From: JAEZPW01 sp035629075
GTDB lineage: Bacteria; Acidobacteriota; Terriglobia; Terriglobales; Acidobacteriaceae
Direction of reading: 5' to 3'
Assembly (NCBI GenBank): GCA_035629075.1
Contig: DASPIK010000050.1
Location: forward strand, 1-64,000
Length of the DNA stretch: 64,000 bases
The notes beneath the pieces are model-generated. The model ran no database searches and was not told the origin of the DNA. It saw only the letters and a list, made by a program, of their open reading frames with translations. Shown here in pieces: positions 16,543 through 25,495 of the stretch. The translations under genes were made by a program, and so were the position numbers. How positions within the stretch are numbered: the first letter of the stretch is position 1; the number at the start of each line of letters is the position of its first letter.

Positions 16543-17229
16543 GTGGCTGACTTTTTCAAATTTCTGCGTGGCGGTGCCCGACCAGAGTCGGTGCCCGCGA
16601 CCAACTCCGAACGTATCACCCGGCGATCAACAGGACTGGCGGAACTCGCCAGAATGCTGGCGCGACTAGATCGGCAATCTGTCCTGGATGTCGGTCCTAC
16701 TTCTCCTGCCAACATATCGTTCTTCACGAACATGGGACAGCGGACCTACGGCGAAGACGTATTGCGGGCATCTCGGGACGTGCAGTTTCAGGTTGCTTCG
16801 GCCGAGGGCAGCGGTGTCGTGGATGTGGATAAGTTCCTGGCTGACAATCTTACCTTCGAAAAGGAAAGCATCGACGCCGTACTGCTGTGGGATCTTCCTG
16901 ATTATCTTGACGAAGGCCTGGTGAAGCCTGTTGTTTCGCGAATTCATCAGGTGATGAAGCCCGGTGCCTTGATGCTTGCATTCTTCCACACGAAGGATGC
17001 CGGACCGGATGCGCCGTATCAGCGCTACCACATCGTGTCACCTGACACGATTGAGTTGCAGCGCATTCCTGCGCCGACTAACGGACGTGAGCAAGGCGGG
17101 CGGCATGCTCACTTTCGCTTGCAGCGAGTGTTCAACAACCGACACATCGAGAACCTGTTTCACGATTTCTCGTCACTTAAGTTTTTCCTGGGACGCGACA
17201 ACATACGCGAAGTGCTGGTTATACGCTGA
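16543..17229 (+). CDS. class I SAM-dependent methyltransferase-like protein
   Basis: 228 residues, GTG start at 16543. The first half contains SVLDVGPTSPANISFF, a degenerate SAM-binding motif I, and FEKESIDAVLLWDLPDYL resembles motif IV/post-I of methyltransferases; MKPGALMLAFF corresponds to motif VI. The glycine-rich loop is weak (DVGPTSPA rather than E/DxGxGxG), so catalytic activity is uncertain. Substrate unknown. Confidence 0.65.
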   Translation: MADFFKFLRGGARPESVPATNSERITRRSTGLAELARMLARLDRQSVLDVGPTSPANISFFTNMGQRTYGEDVLRASRDVQFQVASAEGSGVVDVDKFLADNLTFEKESIDAVLLWDLPDYLDEGLVKPVVSRIHQVMKPGALMLAFFHTKDAGPDAPYQRYHIVSPDTIELQRIPAPTNGREQGGRHAHFRLQRVFNNRHIENLFHDFSSLKFFLGRDNIREVLVIR

Positions 17230-17266
17230 ACCTAAGGCGATGACTCCCCGCTGCTTAACGGAGTTA

Positions 17267-18355
17267 TCAAGTCCGTGTACGTGTGCTTTTGATCACACGG
17301 GCACTGACAGCGGGAAGTCGAAGAACTGCCCCGACGACGTACTGCACCGGAGCGGGTAGCGACAAAAGGCGCCGAACTTTCGCCGCATTTCGAAAAACCG
17401 GAGCAAAGCGAGTCGCATATTCTTGCCGGTAGCGCTCAGCGGCTTGGGTTAGTGTGCCGTGGTCCTGCCAAGCGGGGGCGAGCGCCGCAGCCGCCGCTAT
17501 TCCGCTCTGGAGTGCGAGCGATATGCCATCTCCCACGAATGGATCCACGAACCCCGCGGCATCGCCAACGTAGAGCGCTTCACCACGGACAGGTACGGGG
17601 GCAGAGAAGATCAACGGGGCGGTCGTGACCGGCTCCATCGTCTGATGCCATGAGAGTGATCGGCTCCGCAGCGCCGGGTGCAATTGTAGAATGCGGTCTA
17701 GCGTCGTAGCAACGTCGGAACGAACCACGGCACAGACGTTCACGCGCCCTGTTCCGGCCGGCTGAACTCCGCAGTATCCGCCCTTGAATAGGTAGAGATC
17801 CACAGATGGATCTGGGCAGGCTTCCGCGCAGTGAGCTTTGATCCCAAGCCACGTTGGTTTCGAGCGCTCGGCATCTTCAATTCTTTTGGCGAAGTGTGAC
17901 CATCGACCAGCCGCAACAATGACGCTGGCCGCGTTGAAGTCGCCGATCGAAGACCTGCATAGAAACCGCGCATTCTGGTTGTGCTCGATCGAACGTATTA
18001 CGACCTGCTGTTGCGCGTCGCAGCCGGCGGAAACTGCGGAATTCCAAAGTGCGAGATCCAAGTCGAGACGAGAAATGCTGGCTGCGGGCGGATTGAGACT
18101 CGCCTGAATAACTTGCGATAGCACAAAAATACGAGCGCGGTGCAGTTGCGGAGCTGTTACCAGCAAGTCGGAGCCATTCAATAAATACCGAAGTGGCGTT
18201 AGCGACTCGGGCGAGATGAACTCGCCGCATACTTTGTGCCTTGGATACCGACTAGCTTCTGCGATGAGCACGCGCGCACCGGCCCGCGCTGCTGTAATTG
18301 CGGCAGCACAGCCTGCCGGGCCTCCGCCGATTATGACCAGATCATACGCATTCAA
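17267..18355 (-). CDS. FAD-dependent oxidoreductase, geranylgeranyl-reductase-like
   Basis: About 362 residues. The Rossmann motif DLVIIGGGPAGCAAA lies at the N-terminus, HKVCGEFISPES is the conserved post-Rossmann motif of the GGR/PHBH superfamily, and GDAAGFVDPFVGDGISLAL binds FAD ribityl/pyrophosphate near the C-terminus. I chose the TTG at 18355 because it overlaps the stop codon of the methyltransferase as TTGA, leaving only a few residues before the Rossmann strand; an upstream ATG at 18424 would add 23 unlikely residues. Such enzymes reduce double bonds in lipid or polyketide-like products. It is coupled to the methyltransferase upstream. Confidence 0.85.
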   Translation of the reverse strand: MNAYDLVIIGGGPAGCAAAITAARAGARVLIAEASRYPRHKVCGEFISPESLTPLRYLLNGSDLLVTAPQLHRARIFVLSQVIQASLNPPAASISRLDLDLALWNSAVSAGCDAQQQVVIRSIEHNQNARFLCRSSIGDFNAASVIVAAGRWSHFAKRIEDAERSKPTWLGIKAHCAEACPDPSVDLYLFKGGYCGVQPAGTGRVNVCAVVRSDVATTLDRILQLHPALRSRSLSWHQTMEPVTTAPLIFSAPVPVRGEALYVGDAAGFVDPFVGDGISLALQSGIAAAAALAPAWQDHGTLTQAAERYRQEYATRFAPVFRNAAKVRRLLSLPAPVQYVVGAVLRLPAVSARVIKSTRTRT

Positions 18356-19056
18356 TTTGTAGCTTGCTCCGAGCGCTGTACACGCAGCATCGAGTCCTTC
18401 CAGATCAAAATGCCCATGCGGCATAGGTATGTGCGAAAGAACTCGACACGATGAACGCCACTGCTGTGGAGAATCGTGCGGATCTCGTGTGGCGTATAGG
18501 CTCTTCTGACTGACGCGATTGCATCGTGCCGCGTCAGACGGCTCCGAAACAATGGCATCCCAGCGTAGATGAGGGCCAGGTGGAGCGCACTTCGGCGAAG
18601 GTCGTTAATCAGGACCGCAACTCGGGAGACACGCAATGTTTCGGTGATGAATATTTGCAGGTCCAGCGGTTCGAGGTGGTGTGCGAACAGGGCGCAACTG
18701 ATGACATCGAAACTCTCGTCTCGGAACGGAAGTGCGAGTGCATCAGCGGCGACGCTTGGGCGAAAACCATCAAGGTGGGATGTCGCACGATCGAGCAGCG
18801 TGATCTCCAAATCCACGCCGGTCTTCCGCAGCTGATGAGCTGTCGCAAGCGGAATGTCTCCCGATCCGGCTGCGACTTCCAGTAAAGAAAGCTTCGTCCG
18901 ACCTGTTCGATCCACCACTCGTTTAACTAGTGCGCGCGTGGTCGACATGCCGCCGAACCAGCGGTTGATACGCCGCAAGTCCGCCAGCGATGTTCGGACC
19001 TCATCCGGCGAGCCCAAGTCACTGTCGAGCAGTTCGGGAATGACCACCCGCTTCAT
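18352..19056 (-). CDS. SAM-dependent methyltransferase
   Basis: 234 residues from the ATG at 19056 (MKRVVIPELL). SAM motif I is LLEVAAGSGDIPLA, motif II acidic is LLDRATSHL, and DALALPFRDESFDVISCALFAHHLE is motif III-IV of class I small-molecule methyltransferases. Pairing with a GGR-like oxidoreductase is reminiscent of type III polyketide tailoring pairs, but no chalcone-synthase-like gene is in the window. The stop codon overlaps the next start. The upstream acyl-CoA ligase is divergent, with about 113 bp between the starts. Confidence 0.88.
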   Translation of the reverse strand: MKRVVIPELLDSDLGSPDEVRTSLADLRRINRWFGGMSTTRALVKRVVDRTGRTKLSLLEVAAGSGDIPLATAHQLRKTGVDLEITLLDRATSHLDGFRPSVAADALALPFRDESFDVISCALFAHHLEPLDLQIFITETLRVSRVAVLINDLRRSALHLALIYAGMPLFRSRLTRHDAIASVRRAYTPHEIRTILHSSGVHRVEFFRTYLCRMGILIWKDSMLRVQRSEQATN

Positions 19057-19169
19057 GCATGTTTCAGATGCATCAACCTGCCGCGTTGCGGCAGCACCCA
19101 TGCGTCTGGCTCGCGGCGGGAATCCGCCCGGCTGTGGTAGCATCCGGAACGCTTGGGGGAGGCTGCGCG

Positions 19170-20834
19170 ATGTGGGGCACCATGATGAATTACCAGTTAA
19201 CGCTGGACAGCGTGCTGGAACGGGCTGGGCGATTGTTCGCCAGTCGGCCGATTGTCACCCGATCAGCAGACGGTTCCATGCACCGTTACAGCTACGGGGG
19301 TTTCTACCGACGCGCTCGGGCGTTTGCAGAGGTACTGCAAAAGGCGGGCCTGCGACGCGGTGAGCGCGTAGGCACGTTGATGTGGAACCACCATGTTCAT
19401 CTGGAGACCTTTTTTGGCGTGCCTGCGGCTGGAGGGGTGCTACACACGCTTAACCATCGACTTCACCCAAATGACCTTAGCTACATCGTGAATCACGCTG
19501 ATGACAAGTTCGTCATCATCGATGACCTGCTACTGCCCTTATGGGAGCAGATAAGAGATCGAGTTGATTGCAGCCAGGTGATCGTCGTCGCGCACACAAC
19601 GGAGCCAGTCCGGAGACCCTACGAAAACTACGAAGTCATGCTTCAACGCGCCGAAGGCGAGTTCTCGTATCCGTCCATGCATGAGAACGAGGGCGCGGTA
19701 ATGTGCTACACGACAGGCACGGCTGGCAGTCCCAAGGGTATCGTCTATTCACATCGCGCACTTGTGCTGCATGCATTTGCCATGTCGCTTCCGGACGCTC
19801 TGGCGGTATCGCAGCACGACACGGTGATGCCGGTCGTGCCGATGTATCACGCGAATGCGTGGGGATTGCCGTATGCGGCGGTACTGGCTGGAAGCAAACT
19901 GGTGTTTGCGGGGCCGAACTACGGCACTGAAACTCTACTGGACCTTGTGTCTAGAGAGCAGGTTACGCTCAGTGCGGGCGTCCCTTTGATATGGAGTGAG
20001 GTGCAGCGAAGGCTCGACGCAGAACCGCAGCGCTGGAAACTGGCGCCCGGAATGCGAGTCATGGTTTCAGGTGCGGCGCCTCCCGAGTCGATGATTCGGG
20101 CCATGGACCGGCATGGGGTCAAGGTGATTCAAGCCTGGGGCTTGGTTGAAAGTTCGCCCATCGCCACCGTCTCCACGCTCAAACCGTCTCTCGCAGATGC
20201 TCCGGAGGAACAGAAACTGGACGTCCGCGCGAGCCAGGGGATCCCGTTGCCGTTCGTGGAGGTCCGCAGCGTTGGCGACGGAGGCCCGGTTCCTTGGGAC
20301 GGAACCACCCTGGGAGAGGTGCAGTTGCGAGGCCCCTGGGTAACGGCCAGCTACTATAACCTTCCAGAGTTACGTGGCAAGTGGACGGACGACGGTTGGT
20401 TCCGCACAGGAGACGTGGTCAAGATCGATCCGGAAGGATACGTAAGGCTCACAGACCGGGCAAAAGACTTGATACGTTACGGCGATGACTGGATCAGTTC
20501 CGTAGACCTGGAGAACACGTTGATGGGGCATCCTGCCGTGAAGGAAGCCGCCGTCATAGCGGTGCAGCACCCAACGTGGCAGGAGCGCCCGTTAGCCGTG
20601 GTCGTACTCACAGACGGTGAGACCACCAGCGCAGAAGAGCTGCGGGAGTTCTTAGGACGGAAATTCGCCGAATGGCAGTTGCCGGACGCAATTGTTTTCG
20701 TTCGATCGCTGCCGCACACCCCGACGGGAAAACTGCTTAAGAAGGAACTGCGAAAGCAGTTTCGCAGTTGGAGATGGGACGAGAAAACATCAGGGTCTCC
20801 GATAGCCGCTAACGAGCAGAGACCGAGTCAGTGA
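19170..20834 (+). CDS. fatty-acyl-CoA synthetase (AlkK-like AMP-forming ligase)
   Basis: 554 residues of the ANL superfamily. AMP-binding P-loop is CYTTGTAGSPKGIVYSHRA, A5-like motif is QAWGLVESSP, then GWFRTGDVV and the C-terminal hinge RAKDLIRYGDDWISSVDLE with catalytic lysine in TGKLLKKELR. The start at 19170 is preceded by GGGGGAGG; MWGTMMNYQLTL matches the usual start of medium/long-chain ligases. The hinge reads RYGDD where relatives usually have KSGGE. It activates carboxylic acids as acyl-CoA; divergent from a methyltransferase/oxidoreductase pair, to which it may supply substrate (inference). Confidence 0.92.
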   Translation: MWGTMMNYQLTLDSVLERAGRLFASRPIVTRSADGSMHRYSYGGFYRRARAFAEVLQKAGLRRGERVGTLMWNHHVHLETFFGVPAAGGVLHTLNHRLHPNDLSYIVNHADDKFVIIDDLLLPLWEQIRDRVDCSQVIVVAHTTEPVRRPYENYEVMLQRAEGEFSYPSMHENEGAVMCYTTGTAGSPKGIVYSHRALVLHAFAMSLPDALAVSQHDTVMPVVPMYHANAWGLPYAAVLAGSKLVFAGPNYGTETLLDLVSREQVTLSAGVPLIWSEVQRRLDAEPQRWKLAPGMRVMVSGAAPPESMIRAMDRHGVKVIQAWGLVESSPIATVSTLKPSLADAPEEQKLDVRASQGIPLPFVEVRSVGDGGPVPWDGTTLGEVQLRGPWVTASYYNLPELRGKWTDDGWFRTGDVVKIDPEGYVRLTDRAKDLIRYGDDWISSVDLENTLMGHPAVKEAAVIAVQHPTWQERPLAVVVLTDGETTSAEELREFLGRKFAEWQLPDAIVFVRSLPHTPTGKLLKKELRKQFRSWRWDEKTSGSPIAANEQRPSQ

Positions 20835-20873
20835 GGTGCCGCGAGTGGCTAGGGCACCCGAGATGAAACGACT

Positions 20874-20896
20874 TAGGGGCGCACGAAGCGCCCCTA
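20874..20896. terminator. bidirectional terminator hairpin
   Basis: TAGGGGCGC / GCGCCCCTA, perfect 9-bp stem with a 5-base loop, between the convergent ligase and phosphofructokinase genes. A second weaker stem (GGTGCC...GGCACC) is at about 20836-20858. Confidence 0.8.
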
Positions 20897-20920
20897 TCGC
20901 ATACGCATCACTAAGCGCAA

Positions 20921-21991
20921 TTACTTCGCGACCGTTTCCTTCGTGGGAACCATTTCGAGCAGGCCTTCCGCAGCGCCGATAAGCTCTGCGTCAACCCGAC
21001 GGTTTTCGTGGAGGGCCACCTGAAGTGGCACGGACGTGATCTTGCTGCCCTGAAGGGCGACCATCTGTCCCCATCCAGCCTTGTGCACCAAGTCGATCGC
21101 GCCGATACCGTAACGGCTGGCGAGGACGCGGTCGAACGGTGTGGGCGATCCGCCGCGCTGGGTATGGCCTAGCACAACCGCGCGAGTTTCGAAACCGGTG
21201 CGTTGTTCGATCTCGCGGGCGAGGACGGTTCCGATGCCGCCGAGACGAACGTGTCCGAATTCATCCAATCCCATTTCCTGAACGACCGGGGCCTTGCCGC
21301 TGCCATCGGTGGCGAACTTTGCGCCTTCAGCTACGACAACGATACTGAAGTAGCGACCACGTGCATGGCGCTTGCGAAGCTGTTCGGCTACGGCATCGAT
21401 ATCGAACGGGCGCTCGGGGATCAGAATAACGTCTGCGCCACCGGCGATACCGGAGTACATCGCGATCCAGCCGGCGTCACGGCCCATCACTTCAACGACG
21501 ATGACGCGATTGTGGGCTTCAGCAGTCGTGTGCACACGGTCGATAGCATCGGTCGCGACGCTCACCGCGGTGTCAAATCCGAATGTAAAATCGGTACCCG
21601 CAAGATCGTTATCGATCGTTTTGGGAACGCCGACGACGGGGTAGCCAGCCTGATGCAGCTTGAGCGCGACGGACTGCGTGTCATCGCCGCCGATGGCAAT
21701 CAGGGCATCGAGGTTGTGGCTCTTCAGGTTCTCCATACAACGCTCGATCCCGTCAGGGCGCTTTGCAGGGTTAGTGCGCGACGTGCGGAGAATGGTGCCG
21801 CCACGGGGCAGGATACCAAGCACTGCCGTCAGATCGAGGTGCATGGTCTTGTTTTCCATTACGCCACGCCAACCCTCGAGAAAGCCTACAAATTCGTCCC
21901 CGTAATGAAAGATACCCTTACGAACAACCGCACGTATAACTGCGTTTAGACCGGGACAGTCTCCTCCGCCGGTAAGAATGCCGACTTTCAT
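20921..21991 (-). CDS. pfp: 6-phosphofructokinase, diphosphate-type signature
   Basis: 356 residues, start ATG at 21991 after AGGAG. PFKA fold: GILTGGGDCPGLNAVIRA at the N-terminus, GGDDT at 101-105, GVPKTIDND at 121-129 and MGRDAGWIA. The two positions that separate ATP- from diphosphate-dependent enzymes are Asp104 and Lys124 here, where ATP enzymes have Gly-Gly; this is the established PPi-PFK signature. It should interconvert fructose 6-phosphate and fructose 1,6-bisphosphate reversibly with PPi. Databases often label such proteins ATP-dependent. It is a single gene. Confidence 0.9.
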   Translation of the reverse strand: MKVGILTGGGDCPGLNAVIRAVVRKGIFHYGDEFVGFLEGWRGVMENKTMHLDLTAVLGILPRGGTILRTSRTNPAKRPDGIERCMENLKSHNLDALIAIGGDDTQSVALKLHQAGYPVVGVPKTIDNDLAGTDFTFGFDTAVSVATDAIDRVHTTAEAHNRVIVVEVMGRDAGWIAMYSGIAGGADVILIPERPFDIDAVAEQLRKRHARGRYFSIVVVAEGAKFATDGSGKAPVVQEMGLDEFGHVRLGGIGTVLAREIEQRTGFETRAVVLGHTQRGGSPTPFDRVLASRYGIGAIDLVHKAGWGQMVALQGSKITSVPLQVALHENRRVDAELIGAAEGLLEMVPTKETVAK

Positions 21992-22172
21992 CCAGAACTC
22001 CTCGCTAAAGATTCGAGACCGATTGTAAATGGTGGCGGACGAAAATGTCACAACGAATGCAGGGCGCCGCTGGGTGCCAAGCTAAGTCAAAACTGAGCTC
22101 AGTACTCACAAATGCGATACATGGGCGTGGGTTTCTACGCATCGGCCTTGCTGAAGTGTCCGTCCCCTTCCA

Positions 22173-22199
22173 GCAGCGCACCTAGTTCAGGTGCGCTGC
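22173..22199 (-). terminator. hairpin after the PDZ-hydrolase gene
   Basis: GCAGCGCACCT / AGGTGCGCTGC, perfect 11-bp stem with a 5-base loop, 19 bp past the stop codon on the minus strand. Confidence 0.75.
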
Positions 22200-22217
22200 A
22201 TCAGGAGCGATGATCCA

Positions 22218-23549
22218 TCAGCTTGTTTGAAGCTGCTGTGCAATCCACTTCTCGATTGTCGGAAGCAGGTCCGGATGCAATTGCGGTTTGCTGTTTGCGC
22301 CCGGGCCCCCACGTGAAAGCAGGTAGTCTTTCTGGCTGGGCGACTGTCGAAAGCCGTGGTCCATACCTTCGATTTGGACGTAAGTTGCGCGGCCGGGGTG
22401 GAATGAATTGATGGCATTCACGAGGTAGCGGTTCTCGTCCGCGCTGGTGAGTGGGTCGGACGTTCCGTACATGATGAGCACGGGAATATTCACGGACTTC
22501 CATTGTGCGGGCAAGTTGAGGTCTGCAAGCTGGCGCATATACGTGTACGGCGCGGGATACGAGTCAATTCGATCTGCGCATTCCTTGTCGGTACGCGCTA
22601 TCTCCTGAGGCGATTCTTTTTGTGTGTACGCGCGGTGCAAACAGACTTCCAGTTTGCGAATGTCGGCCTCGACCTGGTCATAGGGTTGGCCCATGAGGAT
22701 GCTCTGCCGGCGATTGTTTTCAAGTTCATACTCGAACCAGTACTTGCCAACCGTGGCGGCACCGATGAATCCCCGGACAGGTTCCTGATTGACGACGATG
22801 GAGCCGACGACCGGTCCGATACTGTGGGCGAAGATGAAGACCTTCGTCGGATCAACGAAGTCATATTTCTTCAGAGCCCGTAGTCCGGCGACGTATCCGC
22901 GTGCTTCGAGTTGCAGATCCGCTTCTGGTGAGCGGCAGGGCGGCCCGCCCTGACTGTCACCCTCACCGGTTTTCTCGATGCGCATAGTGACGAAACCGTT
23001 CCGGGTGAGCGAGTACAGAATAGTGCCGTAGCCCTGATCGTCTGCACGAAGTCCATCGAGCGAGTAACAGCCTATTCCTCCGAGCAGGAAGATTGCCGGA
23101 TGTCGGCCCGGCGTTTTTGGTTTTGTGATGATCACGCGACGCACGGACTGGTCCACCGGCACCGAAGCGTAGATGACGTCCGCTTCGGGGTGAAATTCGA
23201 AGGGGCGAGGCTTCAGCGTGAGCGTCTTGGTCATCTGCTGGCCGTTGCGGGAGAAATGAATGGTTGCCTGCTCACCGGCGTGATGGCGTCCGAGAAGGCT
23301 GGCATACTCGGCGGGAGTAGCGGCGGTCTTGTTGTCGATTTTCAAAATGAGGTCGCCCGCCTGCATGCCTGCGGCTTCTGCAGCGCTGCCTGGAATGACC
23401 GTTTTTACGACCACCGGGCCGGAAGCGTTGACCTCATCTGCGCGCGTCAGCGCGAGTCCAGCAATTCCATGCCGGGGAAGTTCTGTAGTTTGCGCAAGCA
23501 GAGGCGTGGTGAACAGAATGAGTGCCAAGAAGTAAAGCACACTTTTCAT
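22218..23549 (-). CDS. secreted PDZ-alpha/beta hydrolase fusion
   Basis: 443 residues from the ATG at 23549 (AGGACATGC-type leader). A signal peptide (1-20, ending LLAQ) is followed by a PDZ domain (about 35-115; GSAAEAAGMQAGDLILKIDNK). Then comes an alpha/beta hydrolase domain: oxyanion region LLGGIGCYSLDG, nucleophile elbow FIFAHSIGPVVGS (Ser), acid PVLIMYGTSDPLT and His in EGMDHGF. The triad is complete. Substrate is unknown; the family includes periplasmic peptidases and esterases. A 10-residue loop CRSPEADLQ may be surface exposed. Monocistronic. Confidence 0.88.
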   Translation of the reverse strand: MKSVLYFLALILFTTPLLAQTTELPRHGIAGLALTRADEVNASGPVVVKTVIPGSAAEAAGMQAGDLILKIDNKTAATPAEYASLLGRHHAGEQATIHFSRNGQQMTKTLTLKPRPFEFHPEADVIYASVPVDQSVRRVIITKPKTPGRHPAIFLLGGIGCYSLDGLRADDQGYGTILYSLTRNGFVTMRIEKTGEGDSQGGPPCRSPEADLQLEARGYVAGLRALKKYDFVDPTKVFIFAHSIGPVVGSIVVNQEPVRGFIGAATVGKYWFEYELENNRRQSILMGQPYDQVEADIRKLEVCLHRAYTQKESPQEIARTDKECADRIDSYPAPYTYMRQLADLNLPAQWKSVNIPVLIMYGTSDPLTSADENRYLVNAINSFHPGRATYVQIEGMDHGFRQSPSQKDYLLSRGGPGANSKPQLHPDLLPTIEKWIAQQLQTS

Positions 23550-23630
23550 GCATGTCCTCCGAACAGCGTTGGACGTGTAGCAGGCAAGAAGGGAAGCAGA
23601 ATCAGAGATAGGAAGAGGGCCAGGGGGCAC

Positions 23631-23663
23631 GAAAACAAAGCGGGCCACCCGCGAAGGTGGCCC
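23631..23663 (-). terminator. intrinsic terminator of the FN3 protein gene
   Basis: GGGCCACC / GGTGGCCC stem with a 6-base loop (23642-23663), followed on the minus strand by GCTTTGTTTTC, 36 bp after the stop codon. Confidence 0.85.
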
Positions 23664-23698
23664 AAATGGCCCAAGCATACTTCCGCTAAATGCTAAAT

Positions 23699-24742
23699 CT
23701 AGTGCTTGAACGTCATGGCTGACTGCCCTTGCTGAATGGTCTGGAATGCATATGGGGCGGTCTGCGCCATGGTGCCCGTACCTTGTGCCTGTCCAGACTG
23801 AACTGAGAACCAATACTTCGTGTTCGGCTGGAGGTTGTCGATCGTGACTCGGTGATTCGTACCACCCCACCCAGCCTGTGCCGTCTGGTTCAGCGCGTTC
23901 GGATCCTGTCCATACTTCACGATGGAACTGGACGGAGCGTTCGTGGACCAGGCGATGATCGCCTTAGTGGGCGTCAGGTACTCGACGTTGGGGCCATTCA
24001 CGATCCTTACCGCCCCTTGCGCGGTGGCAGCCCCCGCAGGGTCGGTCCTGAAGTAACCGGTGGTTCGAGGCGTTCCGTCTGGTTTCTGAATCGCGAAGTG
24101 GTAGAGAGTGTTCGGCTGCAGGCCAGTGAGTTCGACCTTGTGCGTCTCGCCGCCGAACGGCTTCTGGGCAGTCTGGGTTAACTGATTTGGCGAGGTGCCG
24201 TACTTAACGATGTTCTCCGTGGGCTTCGTTGTTTCCCAATAAACCACAGCGGAGTTCTCGGTTACTTGCTGCATGATCGGACCGACGACTACCTGAGCAG
24301 TGTCAGCCCCACCTTGGCCCTGTTGCGCCCCACTCTGCTGTCCAGCGCCCTGACCCTGATTAGCTGCCGATGCAGGACCGCTTGTGGTCTGGAACTGGGC
24401 GATGGCGCCGATGTCGCCTGAACCCGTGCCCTGGCCCTGGGCCGAAGTGACCTGGTAGTAGTAGGTCTTGTTCGGTTCGAGATTGCGCAGGGTCACGCGA
24501 TGAGTTAGGCCTCCCCACGGAGCCTGGGCGGTCTGGTTGAGGTTGTTCCGGTCAGTGCCATACTTCAGCACGGTGCTCGCGTTGGTGTTTGTCGACCAGG
24601 CGATCGTGGCGGAGTTTCCGGTCACGTTCTCGATCGTCGGGCCTTTTGTGATCTGGACATCTTTGGCCTGCGCCGACGCGAACGTGACCATCAACAACAT
24701 GAGCGCGGCGCATGTGGCGATCGACGCTATTCTCTTCCGCAT
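23699..24742 (-). CDS. secreted protein with three fibronectin-III-like repeats
   Basis: 347 residues from the ATG at 24742 (GGGGGAGG upstream). A signal peptide (1-25, FASAQ) is followed by three repeats of about 90 residues, each with the pattern I..GP.(V/I)....(N/K)..(A/V)I(A/V)W.TN...S..(V/L)KYG....L.QTAQ..(W/F)GG..H.V.L..L.PNT.Y(Y/W)(Y/F). The spacer between repeats 1 and 2 is Gly/Gln-rich. This is the purple-acid-phosphatase N-terminal/FN3 type found in acidobacterial surface proteins. No enzyme domain follows, so it is probably structural or adhesive. A CGGTGC-tcta-GCACCG hairpin lies in its leader. Confidence 0.85.
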   Translation of the reverse strand: MRKRIASIATCAALMLLMVTFASAQAKDVQITKGPTIENVTGNSATIAWSTNTNASTVLKYGTDRNNLNQTAQAPWGGLTHRVTLRNLEPNKTYYYQVTSAQGQGTGSGDIGAIAQFQTTSGPASAANQGQGAGQQSGAQQGQGGADTAQVVVGPIMQQVTENSAVVYWETTKPTENIVKYGTSPNQLTQTAQKPFGGETHKVELTGLQPNTLYHFAIQKPDGTPRTTGYFRTDPAGAATAQGAVRIVNGPNVEYLTPTKAIIAWSTNAPSSSIVKYGQDPNALNQTAQAGWGGTNHRVTIDNLQPNTKYWFSVQSGQAQGTGTMAQTAPYAFQTIQQGQSAMTFKH

Positions 24743-24910
24743 GCTGCAGTGCCTCCCCCGGTGCTCTAGCACCGTTAGAATTTGACTGAAAGTGGCTAAC
24801 CTTCTTGGATGCGTCGGCTTTCGTGAATGTGGTGTTCAGGGGAGAGCGGTACTGGCTCTGATGCAACTTAAGCGTTCTTGTTTTTTGGGATTGTGAGTAC
24901 ACTCAGCCAC

Positions 24911-25411
24911 ATGCGGGTTCTTGGAATTGATTGCGGCGGAGAGTACACCGGTTACGGCGTTGTTGAGCAGAGCGAAGATGGCTCGCTACGCGCTTGCTGC
25001 ATGGGTGCGGTGTCACTGAAAATTCGAGAGCCGCTGCCAAAGAGGCTATTGCAGGTATACGACGAACTTCGAAAAGTCGTCACTGAGCACCACCCGGACA
25101 TGGTCGCCATTGAGGAAGTGTTCTACTCTGTGAATGCGAAGTCGGCTCTGAAGCTTGGGCAGGTGCGCGGGGTTGCGATGCTGGTCGCATCATCTTGCGG
25201 TTTGGATGTTGCCGAGTATGCTCCCTTGTCCATCAAGTCGGCCGTGGTGGGATACGGCAGGGCAGAGAAGTCTCAGGTGCAGGAAATGGTCATGCGGCTG
25301 CTGAAACTGGACGTGCGTCCTGAACCGGAAGACGCGGCAGACGCGCTCGCAATTGCTATCTGCCACCTGCATACCTGGGCAACGCTGAAACGCCAGGGGG
25401 TGGCACCATAA
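24911..25411 (+). CDS. ruvC: crossover junction endodeoxyribonuclease RuvC
   Basis: 166 residues from the ATG at 24911 (MRVLGIDCGG). Holliday junction resolvase with the RNase H fold. The catalytic acidic residues are visible: D7 in GIDCGGEYTGYG, the Glu in VAIEEVFY, and the C-terminal pair in PEDAADALAIA. The junction-binding segment NAKSALKLGQVRG is present. In most RuvC proteins the first motif is IDPGS; here it is IDCGGEY, a mild deviation. Cuts recombination intermediates with RuvAB, which are not in the window. Confidence 0.94.
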   Translation: MRVLGIDCGGEYTGYGVVEQSEDGSLRACCMGAVSLKIREPLPKRLLQVYDELRKVVTEHHPDMVAIEEVFYSVNAKSALKLGQVRGVAMLVASSCGLDVAEYAPLSIKSAVVGYGRAEKSQVQEMVMRLLKLDVRPEPEDAADALAIAICHLHTWATLKRQGVAP

Positions 25412-25495
25412 TCGGCCGACGGAGTTCCCACTCCAGTGCTGCGATGCGCATCCGTTATGATGTGAATCACCGACCGGCTTTATGGAAGATCCTCG

